Positions 35,574-43,943 of a stretch of 64,000 nucleotides of DNA are shown one piece after another. Position 1 is the first letter of the stretch. Each line of letters begins with the position of its first letter. A program made the position numbers and the translations under genes. A model generated the notes under the pieces. It made no database searches, had not been told where the DNA came from, and was given only the letters and a program-made list of their open reading frames with translations. Source of the stretch: an uncultured Clostridia bacterium (lineage in GTDB: Bacteria; Bacillota; Clostridia; TANB77; CAG-508); NCBI GenBank assembly GCA_934183305.1, contig CAKPSF010000001.1, positions 62,001 to 126,000 of the forward strand, written 5' to 3'.

Positions 35574-36908
35574 TTACAAAATTTTTGCTGCTTCTCGTGC
35601 CAGTTTACTTCTTACTGATTCTGAATCATCCAGAGCTACCTGCATACATAACGGATTCCCTTTCATTTTTTCAGAAAGATAAACCAATCCATTGTACCTT
35701 TCTGTAAGGCTTGGATTATCAATCTGAGTTGGGTCACCCAAGAAAACAAACTTTGAGCCTTCACTAGCTCTAGTAACAATTGATTTAATAGTATCTGGTT
35801 CAATGTTTTGCGTTTCATCAATAATGAAATACGTGTCAACAATTGACCTTCCTCTTAAAAAACCAATTGCTTGAATTTGTACTATTCCTTTTTCAAAGTA
35901 ATAGTCACCTTCTTCATAAGTCTCATCGTTCATTTTGTTTTTCTTGTGTTTTCCGTTTATTAATATGGCTAGGTTATCCTTTACACCAGCAAGATAAGGC
36001 GAAAGCTTTTTCTCAATATCACCTGGTAAATAGCCATATTTTTCTGTTGAAGTAACAGATCTGGTAACAAGTATTCTGGAGAACGTACTGTTTCTTTCTG
36101 TTTGTTCAAGAGCAGCAGCCAGTGCACAAAAAGTTTTTCCTGTGCCAGCGCTTCCCTTAATCACAACCAGCGGGCAATCACTTTGCAATGCCTCAAGCAT
36201 AAACTTCTGTCCAACATTCTTCGGAGTAATACCATACGGAGAACTATTTGAATAATTAAGTTTAACAATCCTTCCGTTCTTAAATACTCCAAGTGCTGAT
36301 TTGCTTTCTGAATTTAAAACAAAGAATTCATTTTCAACAAATTCAATTTTCTTATAATCGAAAATTTCTTCTTTGTTTATCATTCCTTTTCCATAAAACA
36401 AATCAATAGTGTCATCTGAAGTGTATGCAATCTGCCTTCCGGTATACTGGTCAGATAGTTTTGGGAATATTTCATCCTTAAAACTTTCCGCTTTAATACC
36501 AAAAAGCTTTGCTTTAAGTTGCAAACTCAAATTGTTTGTTACTAGAATAACTTCCATCCCTATATTTTCCCTTTTAAGTCCTTTACAAACTTGAAGTGTT
36601 CTCAATTCAGGAATAGTTAAACCTTCAACTTCAATGTTAATGTCATTAAAGTTTTGGGCAACCATTAAGGTGCTTCCGTTTTTTTGTACAACACCCTTCT
36701 TCTCCATAAGTTCAGAAACAGGAAAAGAATTTAGATATTCCAGTATTCCTTTTGCAATCCGTTCTTTTTCGGCTGATTCATGTCTCATTTTTCGCAGTTC
36801 ATCTACTACGGCTAATGGTATAACAATTATATTGTCATCACCAAACTTTAAAGTACTTTCCCGAGAAGACAAAAGTGCAGATGTGCGCAGCACAAAAATT
36901 TTAGACAT
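35574..36908 (-). CDS. PIN-PhoH fusion ATPase (PhoH2/YlaK-like), probably acquired
   Basis: PhoH2 proteins join a PIN RNase domain to a PhoH RNA-helicase-like ATPase. Residues 1-130 align with PIN, but the first catalytic aspartate (VLDTN in the family) is Arg in FVLRTSALL and a later Asp is Asn in VTNNLSL, so the nuclease site looks dead. The ATPase part is intact: Walker A GSAGTGKTFCALA (about 252), Walker B FIIDETQNI, and FLGDPTQID. The 444-aa gene is visibly richer in G+C than its neighbours (25 G/C in the 60 bases from 36181, against 13 in the 60 from 33541). It has its own promoter, operators and terminator and abuts a broken glmS. Confidence 0.9.
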   Translation of the reverse strand: MSKIFVLRTSALLSSRESTLKFGDDNIIVIPLAVVDELRKMRHESAEKERIAKGILEYLNSFPVSELMEKKGVVQKNGSTLMVAQNFNDINIEVEGLTIPELRTLQVCKGLKRENIGMEVILVTNNLSLQLKAKLFGIKAESFKDEIFPKLSDQYTGRQIAYTSDDTIDLFYGKGMINKEEIFDYKKIEFVENEFFVLNSESKSALGVFKNGRIVKLNYSNSSPYGITPKNVGQKFMLEALQSDCPLVVIKGSAGTGKTFCALAAALEQTERNSTFSRILVTRSVTSTEKYGYLPGDIEKKLSPYLAGVKDNLAILINGKHKKNKMNDETYEEGDYYFEKGIVQIQAIGFLRGRSIVDTYFIIDETQNIEPDTIKSIVTRASEGSKFVFLGDPTQIDNPSLTERYNGLVYLSEKMKGNPLCMQVALDDSESVRSKLAREAAKIL

Positions 36909-36942
36909 AGAAATTTCCTCCTATATTTTTTGTAAAAGCTAT

Positions 36943-36987
36943 TAAGAACAGTAATACTGTTCTTAACGTAAACTGTTTACGTTAAGA
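36943..36987. promoter_or_regulatory. Two overlapping palindromic operators in the phoH leader
   Basis: A 23-base palindrome (36943-36965, half-site TAAGAACAGTA) and a 27-base palindrome (36961-36987, half-site TCTTAACGTAAAC) are both perfect apart from the odd central base and share five bases. They lie directly downstream of the -10 box, where a bound repressor would block transcription. Confidence 0.75.
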
Positions 36988-37016
36988 ATTATACTATACT
37001 TTGTTCCTTTTTTCAA
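36988..37016 (-). promoter_or_regulatory. Promoter of the PIN-PhoH gene
   Basis: Minus strand TTGAAA (37011-37016), 17-base spacer, TATAAT (36988-36993), abutting the palindromic operators. Confidence 0.75.
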
Positions 37017-37058
37017 CATTATTCGTTCTTTTTTTAATATTTTTGTATCTCTTTTAAA

Positions 37059-37325
37059 TCATAAGAAAATTTTAAATATTATTAAAATTACCGCACCAGG
37101 TATTCCTAGTATTCCAACAAATATGGCAGTTATAATATTTAATCCAATATGAAAATTAAATGCACTTCCAATTAAATTTATTATATATATAATGCCTCCA
37201 CCTAAAAGTGAATTTAGTATTAATTTCAATATAGTTTTTATTGGTATTATAAAAATTTTTCCAAAAATAAATAAGAAAAAAATACAAGCTATATATGCAA
37301 TAACATTATTAAATTCAAAATTCAT
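37059..37325 (-). CDS. bofA: Pro-sigmaK processing inhibitor BofA
   Basis: BofA is a small membrane protein that holds the SpoIVFB protease inactive until the right moment in sporulation. The 88-aa protein has two or three hydrophobic spans and the conserved C-terminal block IIYIINLIGSAFNFHIGLN and GILGIPGAVILIIFK, close to Bacillus BofA. In many genomes bofA follows recR; here it is about 22 kb away, next to the acquired PhoH block. Confidence 0.9.
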   Translation of the reverse strand: MNFEFNNVIAYIACIFFLFIFGKIFIIPIKTILKLILNSLLGGGIIYIINLIGSAFNFHIGLNIITAIFVGILGIPGAVILIIFKIFL

Positions 37326-37436
37326 TATAATACCACCTGTCCTTTTTTAATAATATTAATTAAATTTCTTATTTATGACAAAAACACCATAAAATATAAC
37401 TCTACTTTTCCATAAAGATATATTTATATAAAATCG

Positions 37437-37465
37437 TTGTATTTAAAATCTTCATATGATAAAAT
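37437..37465 (+). promoter_or_regulatory. Candidate promoter of the beta-propeller gene
   Basis: TTGTAT (37437-37442), 17-base spacer, TAAAAT (37460-37465), about 58 bases before the ATG. Confidence 0.45.
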
Positions 37466-37523
37466 TTAAATAATGAACAAATGATATGTTCTTAAATTTT
37501 TATTAAAATAAAAGGAGGACAAT

Positions 37524-39506
37524 ATGAAAAAAGCAAAAATAATAATTACGCTATTAATACTACTTATTATTGCATTTTGCATAACAATATGCGTTTTTAA
37601 TTCAAAAACAGAGCTAAAAACAGTATCTTCTAAAAATGAATTAAAAAGATTTTATAATAATGGAACAGATTATCCAATACAAGAAAGGCTAATTTCAATT
37701 TTCACTATGCCATGGAGTTTATTAAGTAATAATGCAAAATATATTACTGCTGACATTTCACAAGCTAATACTTCAGGTATGAATGGTATTGATATTGCCG
37801 AATCAGCTTCAAAAAGTGATGGTATTAGAAGCGATTCTACCACTTCATCTTCAAAGGATTATTCAACTACAAATATTCAAGTCGAAAACGTTGATGAAGC
37901 AGATATAAACAAAACAGATGGAGATTACATTTACTCAATATCAGAAAATAATGTAGTAATTACAAATGTTCAAAATCCATCTGAAATAAAAATAGCTTCA
38001 AAAATTTCTCCAAGTGGTATTCCACAAGATTTAATATTGTATAATAATAAACTTGTTGTAATATCTGCAGAAAGTTCTACAAGCCGTTATAATAACAACA
38101 CCATTGTTGATATATACAATATTGAAAACAAAGAACTTCCTATTAAAGTAAAAAATTACAAACTATATGAACCATATTATACATCTAGATGTATTAATAA
38201 TAGATTATATATTATTTCTTCTGGAAAATTAAGAAAAGAAGGTTCTGATATTGTAACATATTACAACGAAAATAATAATGCAAAAAATATTGATTTAAAA
38301 GATATACACTACTTAAAAAATGTAAAATCTAAAGTTCAAACATTAATATCAACAATGGACTTAAATAATGTGGAAGAAGATGTATCTGTTAAATCTTATC
38401 TAATAGATATTAGTAACGCCTACATTACAGAAAATAATATTTATTTATTAGATCAAAACTATGAATACAGTTACTCATACTTACCTATTTCATCTTTGTT
38501 TACTTGGAAAGGTATATTTGGGCCATTCGTATATGAAAGTAATACTACAAAAAGTAATTATTCAACTCATATTTATAAATTTAATATTAACAATGATGGT
38601 TCAATTAAGTTTGATTCAAAAACAAAAACCGAAGGAAGAACAATTAACCAATTTTCGTTAGATGAGTTTAACAATAATTTAAGAGTTGCAATATATGATA
38701 ACAATGGTTCAAAAATAGTTATATTTAATAATAAACTAGAAAAAATTGGTGAAACAGACTACTTAGCTAAAGGTGAAAAAATGTATTCATCTAGATTTAT
38801 TGGAAATAAGGCTTATTTAGTAACATATAAAACTATAGATCCATTATATGTTATAGATTTAAGTAAACCGGAAAATCCAACCGTATTAGGAGAATTAAAG
38901 ATTCCTGGATATAGTACATATCTTCATTCATATGATGAAAATCATATTATAGGAATTGGTATGGAAACAAAAGAGAATATACGTAGAGACAGTTCTGGAA
39001 AAATAACCTCAACAACTGCTAGTATTGTTGGAATGAAAATGGCATTATTTGATGTTTCAAATGTAAGTAATCCTGTACAAATATCAAGCACTGTAATTGG
39101 AGATAGTAGAACAACTTCTTCAATATTAACAAACCATAAAGCTTTACTATTTTCTAAAGAAAAAGAACTTATTGCAATACCAGTAAACAATTATGCAGAA
39201 GATTTTGAAATAACATCTTCTTCAAATAATACATATTCATCAGCAATAAACTCTTATAAAAACTATAACAAGCCATATATTTCTGAAGGTTATTTAGTAT
39301 ATAAAATCAATTTAGAGGACGGCTTTAAACTTAAAGGAACAATTACTCATAATGCTGAAAAATCTAGTTATCAATATTATACAAATTCACGTCTTCTAAG
39401 AGGATTATATATAGAAAATAATTTATATACAATTTCAGAAGATGCAATACAAGTAAATAACTTAGACAATATGGAATTTATAACAAAACTAAATTTAAGG
39501 GGGTAA
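37524..39506 (+). CDS. Secreted or membrane-anchored beta-propeller domain protein
   Basis: This 660-aa protein has an N-terminal signal/anchor (IIITLLILLIIAFCITICVF) and then the Beta_propel-type (PF09826-like) domain, recognised by QVENVDEADINKTDGDYIYS and the repeated strands that follow (VVITNVQNPSEIKIASKI, VYDIYNIE-type, FDVSNVSNPVQI). The region is extracytoplasmic. No catalytic residues are evident and the family's role is unknown. AAAGGAGG precedes the ATG. It is followed six bases later by a DUF4190 gene. Confidence 0.88.
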   Translation: MKKAKIIITLLILLIIAFCITICVFNSKTELKTVSSKNELKRFYNNGTDYPIQERLISIFTMPWSLLSNNAKYITADISQANTSGMNGIDIAESASKSDGIRSDSTTSSSKDYSTTNIQVENVDEADINKTDGDYIYSISENNVVITNVQNPSEIKIASKISPSGIPQDLILYNNKLVVISAESSTSRYNNNTIVDIYNIENKELPIKVKNYKLYEPYYTSRCINNRLYIISSGKLRKEGSDIVTYYNENNNAKNIDLKDIHYLKNVKSKVQTLISTMDLNNVEEDVSVKSYLIDISNAYITENNIYLLDQNYEYSYSYLPISSLFTWKGIFGPFVYESNTTKSNYSTHIYKFNINNDGSIKFDSKTKTEGRTINQFSLDEFNNNLRVAIYDNNGSKIVIFNNKLEKIGETDYLAKGEKMYSSRFIGNKAYLVTYKTIDPLYVIDLSKPENPTVLGELKIPGYSTYLHSYDENHIIGIGMETKENIRRDSSGKITSTTASIVGMKMALFDVSNVSNPVQISSTVIGDSRTTSSILTNHKALLFSKEKELIAIPVNNYAEDFEITSSSNNTYSSAINSYKNYNKPYISEGYLVYKINLEDGFKLKGTITHNAEKSSYQYYTNSRLLRGLYIENNLYTISEDAIQVNNLDNMEFITKLNLRG

Positions 39507-39512
39507 TTTAAT

Positions 39513-39779
39513 ATGGACGAAAAAAATGAATTAAAAAACAAATCATCTATGGGAGTAGCTGCATTAACATTAGGTATAATATCTGTGGTATTCGCAATAT
39601 TTTGGTATATATCACTTCCAACAGGAATTTTAGCTATAATATTTGGAAAAAAAGCTATTAATAAAGTAGGTAGTAAAATTGGAAAAGCAGGTTTAATTTT
39701 AGGAATTGTTGGTCTTTCACTATTTGCATTTATATATTTATCATTTATAGCAGGAATATTAATAAACAACTATCTATAA
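39513..39779 (+). CDS. DUF4190 small membrane protein
   Basis: This 88-aa protein has two hydrophobic spans (about 13-42 and 56-85) separated by a Gly/Lys loop, with the DUF4190 pattern AALTLGIISVVF, GILAIIFGKKAI and KAGLILGIVGL. AGGGGG lies upstream of the ATG, six bases after the propeller stop, so the two form an operon. Function is unknown. Confidence 0.85.
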   Translation: MDEKNELKNKSSMGVAALTLGIISVVFAIFWYISLPTGILAIIFGKKAINKVGSKIGKAGLILGIVGLSLFAFIYLSFIAGILINNYL

Positions 39780-39820
39780 AAATGACACGTTTGGGGACGG
39801 GGCAAAAACAAGTCATTTTT
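39778..39820 (+). repeat. 43-bp GC-rich repeat, copy A
   Basis: AAAAATGAC and GTCATTTTT bracket the core TTGGGGACGGGGCAAAAACA, which stands out in this AT-rich DNA. It begins two bases before the end of the DUF4190 stop codon. Copies B and C lie at 41849 and 41922. Confidence 0.85.
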
Positions 39821-39833
39821 CCAAACATAGAAC

Positions 39834-39863
39834 AAAAAAGGTAAGTTTGCACTTGCCTTTTTT
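39834..39863. terminator. Bidirectional terminator between DUF4190 and DUF2508 genes
   Basis: AAAAAAGGTAAGT pairs with ACTTGCCTTTTTT around a short loop; U runs on both strands suit the convergent genes. Confidence 0.75.
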
Positions 39864-39867
39864 TCTT

Positions 39868-40155
39868 TTACCCAACTTGATTTTCCTCTAAGTTCATTAT
39901 TTGAATTTTTTCAATTCTATCTAGCTCTATTCCATTTCTTTTGGATTGCTTTAACAAATAATTAAGTTTTGCTTGGTTTGCTTTCATTTCATACAAATAA
40001 TAATCAATTAAATCGTCTTCTGCAAATTCATAATTTTTTCTTGCAACTTCCAGACTATTATAAGTATTTATTATACTTTGAATTAATATTGTATTAAGCT
40101 CTTTATCATTTTTAATAATTATTTTCTTTTCCTCTTTTAAAAATTCTTCTTGCAT
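39868..40155 (-). CDS. DUF2508 (YaaL-like) family protein
   Basis: This 95-aa helical protein matches the YaaL/DUF2508 pattern: NTYNSLEVARKNYEFAEDDL, then LIDYYLYEMKANQAKLNYLL and KQSKRNGIE. The start MQEEFLKEEK at 40155 is chosen because AGGAGGAAAG lies just upstream. In Bacilli yaaL sits between recR and bofA; here it is separated from both. Function is unknown. Confidence 0.8.
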   Translation of the reverse strand: MQEEFLKEEKKIIIKNDKELNTILIQSIINTYNSLEVARKNYEFAEDDLIDYYLYEMKANQAKLNYLLKQSKRNGIELDRIEKIQIMNLEENQVG

Positions 40156-40284
40156 ATCTTTCCTCCTGTTTTTTATTATATGCTCGTCCAATAGATTTAT
40201 GCGATTTTTCTACGTGTTTGTATTGATTTTCAGACTGATAAATGATAAAATTATGTAGATATTTATAATTAAGGAGGGTATTAT

Positions 40285-40545
40285 ATGGAGAGTATTAAAA
40301 TCGGAAAAGTTTACAGACATTTTAAAGGAAATTACTATTTTGTAGAAAATGTTGGTAAAGACTCGGAATCGCAAGAAGATGTTGTTATTTATAAACCTTT
40401 ATACCCTAGAGAAGATAACTGTTACATTTGGGTTAGACCTTTAAAAATGTTTTTAGAGGAAATACCTGAAAGATCAGATAATATAACTGGTCAAAAGCAC
40501 AGATTTGAATTAGTAGAAGATTTAAGTAAAAATTATTTAGTTTAG
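40285..40545 (+). CDS. DUF1653 family protein
   Basis: This 86-aa protein contains the DUF1653 core: VYRHFKGNYYFVENVGKD, VVIYKPLYP and WVRPLKMFLEEI. It is a small soluble beta-rich protein of unknown function. AAGGAGGG precedes the ATG, and it lies nine bases upstream of serS, with which it is probably cotranscribed. Confidence 0.88.
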   Translation: MESIKIGKVYRHFKGNYYFVENVGKDSESQEDVVIYKPLYPREDNCYIWVRPLKMFLEEIPERSDNITGQKHRFELVEDLSKNYLV

Positions 40546-40554
40546 GAGATTATT

Positions 40555-41841
40555 ATGATAGATATAAAATTTTTAAGAGAAAATCCTGATATTGTTAAGG
40601 AAAATATAAAGAAAAAATTTCAAGACCATAAATTAATATTGGTTGATGAAGTAATTGATTTAGATAAAAAAAATAGAGAAGCTATGATGCACGGTGACGA
40701 ATTAAGAAATGAAAGAAAAACATTAAGTAATCAAATAGGAAGCTTAATGAAAGAAGGAAAAAAAGAAGAAGCTGAAAGCATTAAAGCTAAAGTTCAAGAA
40801 ATAAATAATGAACTTATAGAAAATGAAAAAAAAGAAGAAAAATATGCTGAAGAAATCAAAACTAGAATGATGAAAATTCCTAACATTATGCACGAATCTG
40901 TTCCTATTGGAAAAGATGATAGCCAAAATGTCGAAGTGCAAAAGTTTGGAGAACCTGTTGTACCAAGTTATGAAATACCATATCATGCAGATATAATGGA
41001 AAGCTTTAACGGATTGGACTTAGACTCTGCTAGACGTGTTGCTGGAAATGGTTTTTATTACTTAGTTGGCGACATTGCAAGATTACACTCTGCAATATTA
41101 TCTTATGCAAGAGATTTTATGATTAATAAAGGATTTACTTATTGCATACCACCATACATGATTAGAAGTGATGTTGTAGATGGTGTTATGAGCTTTGAAG
41201 AAATGGATGCTATGATGTACAAAATAGAAGGTGAAGACCTATACTTAATTGGTACAAGTGAACATTCAATGATAGGTAAATTTAAAGGTCAAATCTTAAA
41301 TAAAGAAAATATGCCATATACTATGACATCATATTCTCCATGTTTCAGAAAAGAAAAAGGCGCTCATGGTATAGAAGAACGTGGTGTTTATAGAATCCAT
41401 CAATTTGAAAAACAAGAAATGATAGTTGTATGTGAACCAGAAGATAGCTACAAATGGTATGACAAATTATGGTCATACACAGTTGAATTATTTAGAAGCA
41501 TGGATATTCCAGTTCGTACATTAGAATGTTGTAGTGGAGATTTAGCAGATTTAAAAGCAAAAAGTGTTGATGTAGAAGCTTGGAGTCCAAGACAACAAAA
41601 ATACTTTGAAGTTGGAAGTTGTTCTAACTTAACAGATGCACAAAGTAGAAGACTAGGAATACGTATAAAAGGCGAAAAAGGTAACTACCTAGCACATACA
41701 TTAAATAACACAGTAGTTGCCCCACCTCGTATGTTAATTGCATTTTTAGAAAATAATTATAACGAAGATGGAAGTGTAAATATTCCAGAAGTGTTAAGAC
41801 CTTACATGGGTGGTACAGAAAAATTAATACCTAAGAAATAA
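40555..41841 (+). CDS. serS: Serine--tRNA ligase (divergent type)
   Basis: SerRS charges tRNA-Ser and tRNA-Sec. The 428-aa protein has the N-terminal coiled-coil arm (about residues 30-105) and the class II catalytic core. The core motifs differ from the common bacterial form: GTSEHSM in place of the PTAE/PTSE block, CFRKEKGAHGIEERGVYR for motif 2, and HTLNNTVVAPPR for motif 3. They remain recognisable as SerRS and the active-site glutamates are kept. GGAG lies upstream of the ATG, and the repeat pair B/C follows 7 bases after the stop. Confidence 0.95.
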   Translation: MIDIKFLRENPDIVKENIKKKFQDHKLILVDEVIDLDKKNREAMMHGDELRNERKTLSNQIGSLMKEGKKEEAESIKAKVQEINNELIENEKKEEKYAEEIKTRMMKIPNIMHESVPIGKDDSQNVEVQKFGEPVVPSYEIPYHADIMESFNGLDLDSARRVAGNGFYYLVGDIARLHSAILSYARDFMINKGFTYCIPPYMIRSDVVDGVMSFEEMDAMMYKIEGEDLYLIGTSEHSMIGKFKGQILNKENMPYTMTSYSPCFRKEKGAHGIEERGVYRIHQFEKQEMIVVCEPEDSYKWYDKLWSYTVELFRSMDIPVRTLECCSGDLADLKAKSVDVEAWSPRQQKYFEVGSCSNLTDAQSRRLGIRIKGEKGNYLAHTLNNTVVAPPRMLIAFLENNYNEDGSVNIPEVLRPYMGGTEKLIPKK

Positions 41842-41848
41842 CTAATAA

Positions 41849-41891
41849 AAAAATGACGATTTTGGGGACGGGGCAAAAACAAGTCATTTTT
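41849..41891 (+). repeat. 43-bp GC-rich repeat, copy B
   Basis: Same layout as copy A, with the core TTGGGGACGGGGCAAAAACA; only five positions just after ATGAC differ. With copy C, which is inverted, it forms a large palindrome downstream of serS. Confidence 0.88.
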
Positions 41892-41921
41892 GATTGTTAC
41901 ATTTAACATTAAATAAATTTA

Positions 41922-41964
41922 AAAAATGACTTGTTTTTGCCCCGTCCCCAATCGTGTCATTTTT
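41922..41964 (-). repeat. 43-bp GC-rich repeat, copy C (inverted)
   Basis: Reverse-complement copy of the same repeat, 30 bases after copy B. B plus C (41849-41964) can fold into one 116-base hairpin that would also serve as a bidirectional terminator. It ends 4 bases before the Shine-Dalgarno of the ysxC gene. Confidence 0.88.
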
Positions 41965-41977
41965 GAAAGGATATGAG

Positions 41978-42565
41978 ATGATAATAAAGAATCCTAAATT
42001 TGAGATTTCTGCTGTTGGTTCTAAGCAATACCCTAAGAATGATTTGCCTGAAATTGTTTTGGCTGGTAAATCTAATGTTGGTAAATCTTCTTTTATTAAC
42101 ACTATGTTAAATAGAAAAAGCTTAGCTAGGACAAGTAGTCAGCCAGGGAAAACTAGACAAATTAATTTTTATAATATAGATTCTAAATTTTATTTTGTTG
42201 ATTTGCCTGGATTTGGATATAGCAAAATGTCACATACACAGCAAGAACAAGTTGGCAAATTTATTGAAGAATATTTATTTACTAGAAAAAAAATTGCTTT
42301 AATCATTCTTTTAATTGATATTCGTCATAAACCAAGTGAAAATGATATTCTTATGTTTAACTATATAAGAAGCATAGGTACACCATATATTGTTTTAGCA
42401 AATAAAGCTGACAAAATTGCACCTACAAAAGTTAATTCTTATGTAGAAGATTTGAAAGAAAATTTACAGGCAAATGAAACAGATATAATTCTTCCTTTCT
42501 CTTCTGAGAAAAAGATTTATACCGAGTCAGTTTGGGATAAACTAGAAAAATATATAAATGTATAG
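41978..42565 (+). CDS. ysxC: Ribosome biogenesis GTPase YsxC/EngB
   Basis: This GTPase is needed for late 50S subunit assembly. G1 is AGKSNVGKSSFIN (about residue 30), G2 region SSQPGKTRQINFY, G3 VDLPGFGYS, G4 ANKADK and G5 FSSEKK. Length 195 aa is standard. The start MIIKNPKFEIS at 41978 is chosen because AAAGGA lies 8 bases upstream; an earlier in-frame ATG falls inside repeat C. Confidence 0.95.
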   Translation: MIIKNPKFEISAVGSKQYPKNDLPEIVLAGKSNVGKSSFINTMLNRKSLARTSSQPGKTRQINFYNIDSKFYFVDLPGFGYSKMSHTQQEQVGKFIEEYLFTRKKIALIILLIDIRHKPSENDILMFNYIRSIGTPYIVLANKADKIAPTKVNSYVEDLKENLQANETDIILPFSSEKKIYTESVWDKLEKYINV

Positions 42566-42588
42566 AAATAAAAGATTGGAGACAAACA

Positions 42589-43131
42589 ATGAAACTAACA
42601 TCTGACAATGAAACTTTAGCAGAAAACAAAGTATTAATTTTATATATTTTAAACAAGATAGATACTCCTATTAGTAATAACGAATTATTGCAGCTTGTTC
42701 TATCTATTGAAGATATGAATTATTTTTATTTTCAACAATTCATTTTAGATTTACTAGAAAACAAATATATTGAAGAATACAGACAAGAAGAAAATTCCGA
42801 GCCAATATATAGACTTACAAATGCAGGGAAATCCACTTTAGAATTAACAAAGGATTTAATTCCTGGTATTGTAAAATTAAAAATTGATAGCACAATAAAG
42901 GGTGAATTAGATAATATTGAAGAAGAAGTTTCTATTGTTTCAGAGTTTATGCCTGAAGATGATAATCTTTTTAATGTTACTTGTAAAATCGTAGAAAAAA
43001 ACAAAACTATATTCGAAGTTTCAACTTTTGCCGGTTCCCGTGAACAAGCAAAAGCAATCTCTGATAATTGGAAAGAAAATGCAATAAACATTTATCCAAA
43101 AATAATTAATTTATTAACAAATAAAGAATAA
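42589..43131 (+). CDS. DUF4364 family winged-helix protein
   Basis: This 180-aa protein has the DUF4364 pattern: an N-terminal winged helix (AENKVLILYILNKIDTPISN, then YFYFQQFILDLLENKYIEE and YRLTNAGKSTLEL) and a C-terminal beta domain. It probably binds DNA as a transcription regulator, but no target is known. It lies 23 bases after the ysxC gene, with GGAGAC ahead of the ATG. Confidence 0.85.
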   Translation: MKLTSDNETLAENKVLILYILNKIDTPISNNELLQLVLSIEDMNYFYFQQFILDLLENKYIEEYRQEENSEPIYRLTNAGKSTLELTKDLIPGIVKLKIDSTIKGELDNIEEEVSIVSEFMPEDDNLFNVTCKIVEKNKTIFEVSTFAGSREQAKAISDNWKENAINIYPKIINLLTNKE

Positions 43132-43156
43132 AGCACTGAAAAATCAGTGCTTTATT
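43127..43156. terminator. Bidirectional terminator, DUF4364 gene and TrmH-like gene
   Basis: AATAAAGCACTGA pairs perfectly with TCAGTGCTTTATT around four A residues; it overlaps the ends of both convergent genes. Confidence 0.85.
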
Positions 43157-43943
43157 CTTTTATTTTTCTTCTTACATATTCGTATAAAATTATTGAAGTT
43201 GCAACTGATGCATTCAAGCTTTCTGTTCTTCCAAGCATTGGTATTTTTATTTTTTCATCTGCAAAATCCTGAATTTCTTTTGATACACCATTTGCTTCGT
43301 TTCCTATAACAATAACCTTTTTATTGTAATCTACATCATATATGTTATTATTTGTTTCTAAAGATGTTGCCATTACTTTATATTTATGTTTTTTTAAGTT
43401 TTTTAAAGTTTCTATTAAATTATCACTTTCAATTATATTTACCCTAAATATTGCTCCCATTGTAGAACGTACAACTTTTGGATTATATGCATCTGCTGTT
43501 TCTTTAGATACAATAACTTGTTTTAGTCCTACACTATCTATTGTTCTTAAGATAGTTCCTAAGTTGCCCGGATCTTGTATTCCATCTAATACAACAATTA
43601 CCTCTTCTTTGTAATCTATGTTATCTTCCGAATTTTGTTTCTCAATAACAGCCATTATTCCTTGTGGATTTTGAACATCACTTATTAAAGAAAATATCTT
43701 TTTAGTAACATATATACACTCATATTTGGCAATTTCATATAAAAGCTTTTGATTTATTCCTCCATTGTTAATATCTTCCTCGCACACAACAATTTGTTTT
43801 ATTTGTTTGTTTTCTGAGATTGCTTCTTTAATTAACTTTATTCCTTCAATAATATATGAATTGTTTAAGTCTCTATATTTTTTTTCTTTTAATTTTCTAA
43901 TGTTTTTTATTATTTCGTTATCTTTACTAGTAATAATTTGCAT
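43152..43943 (-). CDS. TrmH/SpoU-family RNA 2'-O-methyltransferase
   Basis: This 263-aa SPOUT enzyme methylates a ribose in rRNA or tRNA. The N-terminal L30e-like substrate-binding region (residues 1-100) leads to the trefoil-knot domain with motif 1 DGIQDPGNLGTILRT, motif 2 VIGNEANGVSKEI and motif 3 IPMLGRTESLNASVATSI. It resembles YsgA/RlmB-like members; the exact target cannot be read from the sequence. It is a single-gene unit. Confidence 0.9.
   Translation of the reverse strand: MQIITSKDNEIIKNIRKLKEKKYRDLNNSYIIEGIKLIKEAISENKQIKQIVVCEEDINNGGINQKLLYEIAKYECIYVTKKIFSLISDVQNPQGIMAVIEKQNSEDNIDYKEEVIVVLDGIQDPGNLGTILRTIDSVGLKQVIVSKETADAYNPKVVRSTMGAIFRVNIIESDNLIETLKNLKKHKYKVMATSLETNNNIYDVDYNKKVIVIGNEANGVSKEIQDFADEKIKIPMLGRTESLNASVATSIILYEYVRRKIKE

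Noticed and set aside
36943..36965. LexA (SOS) box upstream of phoH
   Set aside because: The half-sites GAAC and GTTC are nine bases apart, not four as in the Firmicute LexA box.
35268..37030. Tn7-type insertion at glmS
   Set aside because: Tn7-like elements use the 3' end of glmS and leave it intact; here only the 5' end remains and no tns genes are seen.
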